DNA from: Lactiplantibacillus paraplantarum
GTDB taxonomy: Bacteria > Bacillota > Bacilli > Lactobacillales > Lactobacillaceae
Assembly: GCF_003641145.1 (NCBI RefSeq)
Contig: NZ_CP032744.1
Span: 620,001 to 684,000 of the forward strand
Reading direction: 5' to 3'
DNA length: 64,000 bases
Part shown: one piece after another, positions 26,714 through 37,642 of the stretch
Layout of the letters: every line of letters starts with the position of its first letter
Position numbering within the stretch: position 1 is the first letter of the stretch
Position numbers and translations under genes: made by a program
The notes under the pieces: generated by a model
The model's database searches: none
Told to the model about the DNA's origin: nothing
Seen by the model: the letters and a program-made list of their open reading frames with translations, nothing else

Positions 26714-28048
26714 ATGGCACTGGGACAAGGATTTCGCCAGCAACAACGGCAATCACAGAAGTTAGCGATGACTCAGCGACTGCAACAATCGATTCAGATG
26801 TTGCAATTTAATGTAGAAGAATTACGTGACTTTCTGACGCAAAAAGCCCTCGAAAATCCACTGATTGATGTGGATACCAATTGGAATAATAATCATACGA
26901 GTTTGAGTGCAGCTAAAAATGTAACGACGAAGGCTGATTTCATTGAGCGGGTGTCGACTTCAAATCAGCACTCGTTATTCGAATATTTATTGGATCAGAT
27001 TCATCTGACGTTACGTGATACCCATTTGCGGCAAATTGTCTTGTACTTGATTGAGTATGTTGATGTCAATGGGTACTTACGGATCGATGAAGCACAGGCT
27101 CGGCAGGCAACTAAGGCGACGCCCATTGAACTATTGGATGCTATTACCTTATTACAGCAACTTGATCCACCAGGTGTTGGGGCACGTAGCTTGCAGGAAG
27201 CATTAATGTTGCAAACCGAAAATGATGACCATGCCCCCAACTTGGCTTACATCATCTTAGAAGAAGACTTCGAGGCGTTTGTCAATCGGCAGTGGGAGTT
27301 GTTGGCTAAGAAATATCAAGTTGAACTTGCTGATATTTCAAGCATTTATGACTACGTTCGCACGCTCACACCAGTACCTGGCGCGGCAATTGGACAGGAC
27401 ACGACCGGGTATATTTTTCCAGACCTGGTTGTGACCAATCAGAACGGACAACTAGCGCTAAGGACAGCTTCAATGGCACAGCCAGTTGTGAAGTTTCGTA
27501 GCCGATATTACCAACAGATGGGGCAGCATGATGATCAGGAAGTGACGGAGTATCTGAAAGAAAAGAAAAGTGAATATGATTGGATTGCTAGTAGTTTGGC
27601 ACAACGTGAGGCAACGATATTTCGGGTTGGAACGGTCATTATTGAACATCAAGCTGACTTTTTCTTAGAAAAAACAACGGATTTACAACCATTATTGCTT
27701 CGCGATGTTGCGCAACAGCTAAAGGTTCATGAGTCAACGATCAGTCGTAGCATTAACGGTAAATATATTCAGACCGATTTCGGGATGTTTGAACTTAAAC
27801 GTTTCTTTACTAAAGCGGTCAGTAAACGTCCCACTGGTGGCAAAGTAGTATCGGCAGATAGTGTTCAGCATCGAATCATGGCCCTAATTGAGCAAGAAAA
27901 TAAAGAAAAACCGCTTTCAGACCAAAAAATTGTTCAGATTCTTAATGCGGAAAATGTCGAACTTTCTCGGCGGACCGTCGCTAAATATCGCGAAAATCTT
28001 AACATTCCGCCTTCGTCAAAGCGAAAACAATACTTGAGAACCGAATAA
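26714..28048 (+). CDS. rpoN: RNA polymerase sigma-54 factor
   Basis: Alternative sigma factor that needs an activator ATPase; in lactobacilli it mainly serves mannose-class PTS genes. 444 residues: Gln-rich region I at the N-terminus (QGFRQQQRQSQKLAMTQRLQQSIQMLQ over two motifs, residues 5-31), core-binding region, helix-turn-helix (LKVHESTISRSINGKY near 336) and the C-terminal RpoN box SRRTVAKYRE near 423 (consensus ARRTVAKYRE). TGGAGGT precedes the ATG. No -12/-24 promoters were seen in this window, so its targets lie elsewhere. Confidence 0.96.
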   Translation: MALGQGFRQQQRQSQKLAMTQRLQQSIQMLQFNVEELRDFLTQKALENPLIDVDTNWNNNHTSLSAAKNVTTKADFIERVSTSNQHSLFEYLLDQIHLTLRDTHLRQIVLYLIEYVDVNGYLRIDEAQARQATKATPIELLDAITLLQQLDPPGVGARSLQEALMLQTENDDHAPNLAYIILEEDFEAFVNRQWELLAKKYQVELADISSIYDYVRTLTPVPGAAIGQDTTGYIFPDLVVTNQNGQLALRTASMAQPVVKFRSRYYQQMGQHDDQEVTEYLKEKKSEYDWIASSLAQREATIFRVGTVIIEHQADFFLEKTTDLQPLLLRDVAQQLKVHESTISRSINGKYIQTDFGMFELKRFFTKAVSKRPTGGKVVSADSVQHRIMALIEQENKEKPLSDQKIVQILNAENVELSRRTVAKYRENLNIPPSSKRKQYLRTE

Positions 28049-28101
28049 TAATTAAATGCGGTATTTGGACCAGTCGGGTATAAGTTTAATTGGGGTTTCA
28101 T

Positions 28102-28130
28102 TTGCAACCATCTTATGAACCTGTTATAAT
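28102..28130 (+). promoter_or_regulatory. Promoter of the cggR-gap operon
   Basis: TTGCAA (28102-28107), exactly 17 bases, perfect TATAAT (28125-28130). It lies about 138 bases before cggR, leaving a leader of about 130 bases. The leader has a three-codon frame with a good ribosome site (GAGAGGT, then ATG CAA CAT TGA at 28153). Confidence 0.88.
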
Positions 28131-28207
28131 TCATGTTGTGGTAAGAGAGGTATGCAACATTGATTTCTTAGTGAATTTGCGTTGTGTGCTTTGTTTTTTG
28201 AAGTCTT

Positions 28208-28243
28208 TGGGTCGTTTTTCGACATAGCTGGACCAGACCCGTC
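28208..28243 (+). promoter_or_regulatory. CggR operator
   Basis: The Bacillus consensus is CGGGAC-N6-TGTC-N4-CGGGAC-N6-TGTC. Here TGGGTC-N6-CGAC-N4-CTGGAC-N6-CGTC keeps every spacing. It lies about 70 bases downstream of the promoter and just before cggR, so bound CggR would act as a roadblock to elongation. Confidence 0.82.
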
Positions 28244-28267
28244 CCACTAGAGAGCAGGTTGAATGCC

Positions 28268-29299
28268 ATGCATTCAGATATTCAATGGATTGAGGCAATT
28301 GCCCCAGATATGGTTGATATGCTGAGTCGTCGTTACTTAGTATTAAGAACCATTAATTGGATGGCCCCAGTTGGACGTCGACTATTAGCTCAGACACTAG
28401 GCGTTAGCGAACGGACGTTACGGACTGAAACGGATACGTTGCGGAAGCTTGATTTGATTATGACGAACAAATCAGGTATGCAAGTTACCCAACAAGGTCA
28501 GGACGTGCTAGTCGGCTTAAGTCATTTTATGGATGAGTTAATGGGCATTCGCCAGAAGGAACGACAGTTGGCGCAACACTTTAATATTAAGCGTTGCATC
28601 ATCGTTTCTGGTGATTCCGATCGACAGTTGAAAGTTATTGGGACCATGGGCGAAGAAGTGAACCAGCTATTACAGCAGTTATTGCCGGAAGGACATAACA
28701 TTATTGCTGTCATGGGTGGGCATACCATGGAGCACGTAGCAAGTCATTTAACTAATAGATTAGGTGACAAACGTGATTTGCTATTTGTTCCGGCGCGTGG
28801 CGGTGTTGGTGAATCGGTTGCGATTCAAGCAAATACCATTGCGTCACAAATGGCACAACATACTGGCGGTAAATTCCGCTCATTGTTTGTACCAGAACAG
28901 GTCAGTGAACGAACGTATGAACCACTTCTCAAGGAACCAAGTATTCAAGAGGTGTTGGCGATTATCGGGCAAGCTAACGTGGTCGTGCATAGTATCGGTG
29001 AAGCCATCTCAATGGCCCATCGCCGTAATATGTCGGAGGACCAAATAAAGGTGTTACGCAGTCGTGATGCGATTGGCGAAGCCTTTGGTTATTTCTTCGA
29101 TGAGAAGGGTAACGTGGTCTATCGAATTCCACGAATTGGGTTGCAAATCGGAGAACTGGCCCATCGGGAGATTATACTCGCCATTGCGGGTGGCGCTTCA
29201 AAAGCGACCGCAATCGCCGCGTATATGAGGAACATTGCACCTAAACAGACGTGTTTAATCACGGATGAGGGTGCGGCTAACTTGATTTTAAAAAAGTAA
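28268..29299 (+). CDS. cggR: Central glycolytic genes regulator
   Basis: SorC/DeoR-family repressor of the downstream glycolytic genes; in Bacillus it is released by fructose-1,6-bisphosphate. 343 residues: an N-terminal winged helix (LLAQTLGVSERTLRTETDTL near residue 38) and a C-terminal sugar-binding domain with GGHTMEHVA near 157 and VGIGGA-like ILAIAGGASKA near 311. The frame extends to TTG 28259, but ATG 28268 is preferred because AGCAGG is better spaced from it. First gene of cggR-gap-pgk-tpiA-eno, with its own operator upstream. Confidence 0.94.
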   Translation: MHSDIQWIEAIAPDMVDMLSRRYLVLRTINWMAPVGRRLLAQTLGVSERTLRTETDTLRKLDLIMTNKSGMQVTQQGQDVLVGLSHFMDELMGIRQKERQLAQHFNIKRCIIVSGDSDRQLKVIGTMGEEVNQLLQQLLPEGHNIIAVMGGHTMEHVASHLTNRLGDKRDLLFVPARGGVGESVAIQANTIASQMAQHTGGKFRSLFVPEQVSERTYEPLLKEPSIQEVLAIIGQANVVVHSIGEAISMAHRRNMSEDQIKVLRSRDAIGEAFGYFFDEKGNVVYRIPRIGLQIGELAHREIILAIAGGASKATAIAAYMRNIAPKQTCLITDEGAANLILKK

Positions 29300-29365
29300 T
29301 CTTCTATAGTGAAGTTGCTTTTTAAAATAAAACTATTTTTATTTCCACAAGGAGGAAATTCTAGT

Positions 29366-30388
29366 ATGTCTGTAAAAATTGGTATTAATGGTTTCGGACG
29401 TATCGGTCGTTTAGCATTCCGTCGTATCTTAGAACTTGGTGAAAAGTCAAGTGATATCGAAGTTGTTGCTATTAACGATTTAACTTCACCTGCATTGTTG
29501 GCTCATCTTTTGAAGTATGACTCAACTCATGGTACTTTGAACGCTGACGTTTCAGCAACCGACGATTCAATCGTTGTTAACGGTAAGAACTACCGTGTTT
29601 ATGCTGAACCACAAGCACAAAATATTCCTTGGGTTAAGAACGACGGTGTTGACTTCGTTCTCGAATGTACTGGTTTCTACACTTCAAAGGCTAAGTCACA
29701 AGCTCACTTGGACGCTGGTGCAAAGCGTGTCTTGATTTCTGCTCCTGCTGGCTCAGACTTGAAGACCATCGTTTACAACGTTAACGATGACATCTTGACT
29801 GCAGATGACCGTATCGTTTCTGCTGGTTCATGTACTACTAACTGCCTTGCACCATTAGCATTCTTTGAAAACAAAGAATTCGGTATCAAGGTTGGTACTA
29901 TGACTACTATCCATGCTTACACTTCAACTCAAATGTTACTTGACGGCCCTGTACGTGGTGGTAACTTCCGTGCTGCCCGTGCTGCCGGTGTAAACACTAT
30001 TCCTCATTCAACTGGTGCTGCTAAGGCTCTTGGCTTAGTTATCCCAGAATTGAACGGTAAATTACAAGGCCATGCACAACGTGTTGGTGTTGTTGATGGT
30101 TCATTAACTGAATTAGTTGCTATCTTAGACAAGAAAGTTACTGCTGACGAAGTTAACGCCGCAATCAAGAAGTATACTGAAGGTAACGAATCATTCGGTT
30201 ACAACGATGACGAAATCGTTTCATCTGATGTTATCGGTACTACTTTCGGTTCAATCTTCGATCCTACTCAAACAGAAGTTACTTCTGATGGTGACAACCA
30301 ATTAGTTAAGACTGTTGCTTGGTACGATAACGAATACGGCTTCACTTGCCAAATGGTACGTACTTTATTGAAGTTCGCCACTCTCTAA
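29366..30388 (+). CDS. gap: Glyceraldehyde-3-phosphate dehydrogenase
   Basis: Oxidises glyceraldehyde-3-phosphate to 1,3-bisphosphoglycerate with NAD. 340 residues: the Rossmann motif [10 protein letters not shown] is at the N-terminus; the active-site SAGSCTTNC has catalytic Cys 156; the partner His is in [13 protein letters not shown] 29366 with AAGGAGGA is clearly the start; the open frame upstream to 29309 is incidental. Codon use is strongly biased (GGT, AAC, GTT), a mark of very high expression. Second gene of the cggR operon, followed by a terminator hairpin. Confidence 0.98.
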   Translation: MSVKIGINGFGRIGRLAFRRILELGEKSSDIEVVAINDLTSPALLAHLLKYDSTHGTLNADVSATDDSIVVNGKNYRVYAEPQAQNIPWVKNDGVDFVLECTGFYTSKAKSQAHLDAGAKRVLISAPAGSDLKTIVYNVNDDILTADDRIVSAGSCTTNCLAPLAFFENKEFGIKVGTMTTIHAYTSTQMLLDGPVRGGNFRAARAAGVNTIPHSTGAAKALGLVIPELNGKLQGHAQRVGVVDGSLTELVAILDKKVTADEVNAAIKKYTEGNESFGYNDDEIVSSDVIGTTFGSIFDPTQTEVTSDGDNQLVKTVAWYDNEYGFTCQMVRTLLKFATL

Positions 30389-30431
30389 TATCTGTTAGAT
30401 AGTTAAGAACTTTAAAACCGCATATGGTTTT

Positions 30432-30471
30432 GACGGCGGGGGGAGGCAAAACTCCTCTTGCCGTTTTTTTA
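30432..30471 (+). terminator. Terminator between gap and pgk
   Basis: ACGGC and an inner GGAG pair with CTCC and GCCGT around GCAAAA, followed by seven T. A small hairpin (AAAACCGCATATGGTTTT, about 30414-30431) comes before it. No promoter is obvious between it and pgk, so it probably lets only part of the transcripts through. Confidence 0.85.
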
Positions 30472-30507
30472 ATTTCAGCAGTCACGAATTCTAGGAGGAT
30501 TTTAACA

Positions 30508-32495
<1,988 letters not shown>

Positions 32496-32504
32496 TAATA
32501 GTTA

Positions 32505-32533
32505 TTGCAAGTTGGTTGACAAAATTCTACAAT
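32505..32533 (+). promoter_or_regulatory. Internal promoter for eno
   Basis: TTGCAA (32505-32510), exactly 17 bases, TACAAT (32528-32533), with a leader of about 38 bases before eno. A TTGACA at 32516 has no matching -10. It would let eno be expressed apart from the CggR-controlled part. Confidence 0.75.
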
Positions 32534-32564
32534 AAGTGTGAAACAAATAACAAGCCAATTTTAA

Positions 32565-33905
<1,341 letters not shown>

Positions 33906-33920
33906 TTTGAAGTTCTAATG

Positions 33921-33953
33921 AAAACGCCGTTCCTATTGGGGCGGCGTTTTTAT
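33921..33953 (+). terminator. Glycolytic operon terminator
   Basis: AAAACGCCG pairs with CGGCGTTTT around TTCCTATTGGGG, followed by a T-run. Confidence 0.9.
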
Positions 33954-34052
33954 TATACATAATTTAAAGAACACCCGTTTGATTTTACCGTCTTGATGAG
34001 CCGATATCGTGGTAAAATAAAAGCATGTGCATTTTTAGTAAGGAGAATCGGA

Positions 34053-34928
34053 ATGGATGACTTTCAGCAACAAATTAATCAGTGGTCTGATTGGCAAGGA
34101 CTACAGACTAACGTAATGGCCTTTGAACCACTGATTCAGCAAATTTATGCCAGTGAGAATGAACCGTTTAAAACACCAGAACCAATGGTGGATTCAGTGG
34201 TAGCCCGATTCAATGTCGGCTCAACGCAGATTGCAATTTTTCCACCGAGTGAAGTGGCTTCACGGACGCGGGATTATTACCAAGCAACTCGCTTTGGCCT
34301 TACCCGAATGGCACGCCTAAAATTAGGCGCACCACAATTACGGCATGCTGGTTTTATTTTTGATAAGTATCAGTTCTATTATGTGATTGTTCAACCACTA
34401 CAAGGAATTCCGTTAACTGAGTTTTGTGTGACTGCCCAGCCGTTAGCGAAGTCGACATTAGGTCGACAAATAGGCACGATTCTAACACAACTCAATACCG
34501 AAGTTCCAAATTTCAGTCATGTCGAAACGCGACCAGTCGATTGGGCGATGTTTGGCAACGACTTTGTTGCTGAACGTACGGCGTGGTTACAACAGCGACC
34601 CGTGACGACTAATCAATTTGTCCATGGTAACCTGACTGGCGATAACTTAATCGTGACGAGCGGACAACTAGGCCTCCAACGCTTTAGTTCAGCTCGCCCA
34701 GCAGCTCGACAAACGGAGTTAGTACCGTTGATTTTGCAAGCATTTAATAATGATGCAGACTTGTTAGCCGGATTTAAAGCGACTTATCAAACCACTGACT
34801 TGGCGAGTGATTTATTATTAGGATTACTATTACGCTGGGATGGTCCGCAACAAGTACAACAACTAATCTCTGATCAAGCTGTGACTTTAGCGAGGGTTCA
34901 ACAGGTTGTTGAACAAGTAATTCAGTAA
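34053..34928 (+). CDS. Aminoglycoside-phosphotransferase-like (kinase-fold) protein, degenerate
   Basis: 291 residues, cytoplasmic. The segment FVHGNLTGDNLIV near residue 195 matches the Brenner motif HGDLxxxN of APH/choline-kinase-fold enzymes, but the catalytic Asp is Asn; the following Asp-Phe-Gly-like metal site is replaced by LQRFSSARPA. An upstream KYQFYYVIVQPLQGIPL (near 110) resembles the hinge strand. So it looks like a pseudokinase or a distant member. ATG 34053 follows AAGGAGAATCGG and is preferred over the upstream frame. TAAAAT at 34014 may be its -10. It is 19 bases from the ClC gene, probably one operon. I do not recognise a specific function. Confidence 0.65.
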   Translation: MDDFQQQINQWSDWQGLQTNVMAFEPLIQQIYASENEPFKTPEPMVDSVVARFNVGSTQIAIFPPSEVASRTRDYYQATRFGLTRMARLKLGAPQLRHAGFIFDKYQFYYVIVQPLQGIPLTEFCVTAQPLAKSTLGRQIGTILTQLNTEVPNFSHVETRPVDWAMFGNDFVAERTAWLQQRPVTTNQFVHGNLTGDNLIVTSGQLGLQRFSSARPAARQTELVPLILQAFNNDADLLAGFKATYQTTDLASDLLLGLLLRWDGPQQVQQLISDQAVTLARVQQVVEQVIQ

Positions 34929-34947
34929 ATGAGAGGGGGCGCTGGCT

Positions 34948-36498
34948 GTGACACAACGTTCGCTGGCAACTAAGCATCATTTTGATTTTACACGCTTTAG
35001 CTCCATTGGACGGGGGTTAATTGTCGGTATTTTTGCTGGTATTATCGTTAGCCTATTTCGGTTTTGTATCGAACGTGGGCTGGTCTTTGTCCAATGGACG
35101 TACAACCAGATGCATACGAACTGGTGGTTATTATTGCCTTGGATTCTAGGCACGATTCTTGTTGCGGTATTTGTGGGGTGGCTAGTTAAGCAAGTACCAG
35201 ACATCAAGGGGTCTGGGATTCCACAAGTTGAAGGTCAACTAGCTGGTGAACTGGACTATGCTTGGTGGCCGGTACTTTGGCGCAAGTTTGTGGGCGGCAT
35301 TTTAGGTATTGGTTCGGGACTATTTCTAGGTCGTGAGGGGCCTTCGATTCAATTAGGAGCGACAATTGGACAGGGGGTAGCAGCCAAGTTACATCAAACG
35401 GGTGCTGATCGGCGTTCATTAATTGCCGGTGGTGCGGCGGCTGGTTTATCGGCGGCGTTTAACGCACCAATTGCTAGTACGCTGTTCGTCTTAGAAGAGG
35501 TTTACCATAATTTTTCGCCAATTATTTGGACAACGGCGCTAGTCAGTGCCATGGCGAGTAACTTTGTGTCACTAAACTTCTTTGGCTTAGTTCCTGTGCT
35601 ACATATTCCATATGGGCAGAACTTGCCGTTGAGTCAGTATGGTAATCTGATTGGTTTAGGCATCTTTTTAGGTGTGTTTGGTTATCTTTATCAGAATGTG
35701 ACACTGGCTATGCCTAGTTGGTATGGTAAATTACGATTGCCAAGTTGGCTGAATGGCTTAGTCCCGTTCTTACTAGTTATTCCAATTGGGCTGCTGTGGC
35801 CGCAACTATTAGGCGGGGGCAACGCGGTTATTTTAAACCTAGCAGCGACGACGCCCGCACTGGTAGCTCTGATTGGGATCTTTATTTTACGCTTTGTATT
35901 TTCAACGATCTCATATGGATCTGGCTTACCAGGTGGGATTTTTCTGCCAATCTTATCTTTAGGGGCTATTTTAGGGGCCATCTATGCGCAAACGATGGTG
36001 GCTGTCGGTTGGATGCCCGCTAGTTTTATTCCCAACTTTATTATTTTTGCCATGGCGGGCTATTTTGCTGGTATTGGGAAAGCGCCGTTTACGGCTATTC
36101 TTTTGATTACAGAAATGGTGGGAACTTTACATCATCTTATGCCACTAGCCGTTGTATCGATGACGGCATACCTTGTTGTTGACTTACTGGGTGGTGCGCC
36201 AATCTATGAAGCGCTGCTGGAAAAATTGATTCAGCCGCGTCTACCCGAGCACAGTGGCGTGCAAGATCGTTTGGAGCTGCCGATATTCGAAGGCTCCAAA
36301 TTAGAAGGCCATCAAGTTCGTGATTTTAAATGGCCGGCTGAATCTTTACTGATTGCGATTCGGCGGGGTGAACGCCAAGTTATTCCCCACGGGGATACCC
36401 TAATGCGCGCTGGGGACACCTTAATCATCTTAACGGATCGGAACAACCGTGCGTGGGTGCGGCATCAAATTGCACATTTAATGGCGGCAACCCCCTGA
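34948..36498 (+). CDS. ClC-type chloride transporter with TrkA-C domain
   Basis: Membrane protein of 516 residues with about 10-12 helices. The ClC selectivity motifs are present: GSGIPQVE near residue 89, GREGPSIQLG near 129 (with the gating Glu), and GLPGGIFLPILSLGA near 328. The gating Glu suggests a Cl-/H+ exchanger. After residue 430 comes a cytoplasmic TrkA-C/RCK-C domain (LEGHQVRDF...RAGDTLIILTD), which often binds nucleotides such as c-di-AMP in Firmicutes; that ligand is inference here. GTG 34948 follows GAGAGGGGGC. Confidence 0.92.
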   Translation: MTQRSLATKHHFDFTRFSSIGRGLIVGIFAGIIVSLFRFCIERGLVFVQWTYNQMHTNWWLLLPWILGTILVAVFVGWLVKQVPDIKGSGIPQVEGQLAGELDYAWWPVLWRKFVGGILGIGSGLFLGREGPSIQLGATIGQGVAAKLHQTGADRRSLIAGGAAAGLSAAFNAPIASTLFVLEEVYHNFSPIIWTTALVSAMASNFVSLNFFGLVPVLHIPYGQNLPLSQYGNLIGLGIFLGVFGYLYQNVTLAMPSWYGKLRLPSWLNGLVPFLLVIPIGLLWPQLLGGGNAVILNLAATTPALVALIGIFILRFVFSTISYGSGLPGGIFLPILSLGAILGAIYAQTMVAVGWMPASFIPNFIIFAMAGYFAGIGKAPFTAILLITEMVGTLHHLMPLAVVSMTAYLVVDLLGGAPIYEALLEKLIQPRLPEHSGVQDRLELPIFEGSKLEGHQVRDFKWPAESLLIAIRRGERQVIPHGDTLMRAGDTLIILTDRNNRAWVRHQIAHLMAATP

Positions 36499-36500
36499 GT

Positions 36501-36527
36501 CCTGAACAAATCAATGAATTGTTCAGG
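36501..36527 (+). repeat. Hairpin after the ClC gene
   Basis: CCTGAACAA pairs perfectly with TTGTTCAGG around a 9-base loop, two bases past the ClC stop. It has no T-run, so it is more likely an mRNA-stabilising or weak stop signal than a full terminator. Confidence 0.6.
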
Positions 36528-36597
36528 ATACTGGAAAAATAAGGCAAAATATGTTAAATTGTTATAGACATAGCGGAGGCTTTAGGAGGCACATTTC

Positions 36598-36834
36598 TTG
36601 TATAATTTATTGTTAACGTTAATACTGGTTGTTTCCGTCTTGATTATCATTGCGGTGATGATGCAACCATCCAAAACTAATGATGCCATGTCTTCATTAA
36701 CCGGTGGTGCTGATGACTTGTTTGCCAAGCAGAAGCCCCGCGGTTTTGAAGCGTTCATGCAGAAGGTAACCGTGGTATTAGGAATCGCATTCTTTATCCT
36801 GGCGTTAGCTTTAGCATGGTACTCATCGAAGTAA
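36598..36834 (+). CDS. secG: Preprotein translocase subunit SecG
   Basis: Small partner of SecYE, 78 residues with two membrane helices (about residues 2-20 and 56-75) joined by a polar loop holding TGGADDLFAKQKPRGFE, the conserved SecG loop. Start is TTG 36598 with TTAGGAGGC upstream. Located before an esterase gene, rnr and smpB, the common Firmicutes order. A terminator follows at once. Confidence 0.95.
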   Translation: MYNLLLTLILVVSVLIIIAVMMQPSKTNDAMSSLTGGADDLFAKQKPRGFEAFMQKVTVVLGIAFFILALALAWYSSK

Positions 36835-36841
36835 TTGACCG

Positions 36842-36871
36842 TCCTCCTGTGATTTCAGGAGGCTTTTTTTT
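36842..36871 (+). terminator. secG terminator
   Basis: CCTCCT (36843-36848) pairs with AGGAGG (36857-36862) around GTGATTTC and is followed by CTTTTTTTT. Confidence 0.85.
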
Positions 36872-36887
36872 AAGGTAGGTGGTAATG

Positions 36888-37634
36888 ATGTTGAAACAAC
36901 CTGAACCGTTTTACTTTGAACACGGTGCGCGCGCCGTCATTCTGTTGCACGCCTATGCGGGAAGTGCCAATGATGTTCGAATGTTAGCACGGGCTTTAGA
37001 ACGGGCCGATTACACGGTTTATGGGCCTCAGTTTAGTGGCCATGCGACTGATGATCCGCGTGACATTTTAGCACAAACGCCCGCGCAATGGTGGCAGGAT
37101 ACGCAACAAGCAATATCATTTATGCGCCAAAAAGGCTATACTAAAATTAGTATCTTCGGTCTATCGTTAGGCGGTATTTTTGCAACAGCTGCGTTGGAAC
37201 GAGATCCGCAGTTAGTGGGCGGTGGGACGTTTAGCTCACCATTATTCGCTGGCAACCGTAGTGATGTCGCCGAAATGTTTATTACACTCAGTCACCATCA
37301 ATTAGCGCATAGTCAATTTTCAATTGCTGAACGGGAACAGATTTTAACAGCTTTGCCGGATCAGGTTCGGCGACAATTACAGGCAATCAACACCTTTACG
37401 ACAGCTGAAGTGACGGCCAAGCTAGACGCTGTGACCCAGCCTTTCTTTATTGGTCAGGGTGGCCAAGATGAGTTAATTGATGCAGCAGTGGCGCGACGCT
37501 TGCGTGATCAATTATCACAAGTACCAGTTGATTTCCACTGGTATGCGGATGCTGGCCACGTCATCACCGTGAACAATGCCCATCACCAATTGGAACAAGA
37601 TGTCTTAACATATTTAAAAACTATTTATAAATGA
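36888..37634 (+). CDS. Carboxylesterase (Est30-type alpha/beta hydrolase)
   Basis: Cytoplasmic alpha/beta hydrolase of about 248 residues. Nucleophile Ser in GLSLGG near residue 96, Asp in GGQDELID near 194, His in DAGHVITV near 224; the oxyanion region HAYAGSAND lies near residue 20. It fits the Geobacillus Est30 carboxylesterase group. As I recall, the esterase gene at this place in L. plantarum (between secG and rnr) was shown to hydrolyse feruloyl esters. ATG 36888 is preferred: AGGTGG lies five bases before it, while the GTG at 36879 overlaps the ribosome site. It is nine bases before rnr, so one operon. Confidence 0.9.
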   Translation: MLKQPEPFYFEHGARAVILLHAYAGSANDVRMLARALERADYTVYGPQFSGHATDDPRDILAQTPAQWWQDTQQAISFMRQKGYTKISIFGLSLGGIFATAALERDPQLVGGGTFSSPLFAGNRSDVAEMFITLSHHQLAHSQFSIAEREQILTALPDQVRRQLQAINTFTTAEVTAKLDAVTQPFFIGQGGQDELIDAAVARRLRDQLSQVPVDFHWYADAGHVITVNNAHHQLEQDVLTYLKTIYK

Positions 37635-37642
37635 GGTAAATA

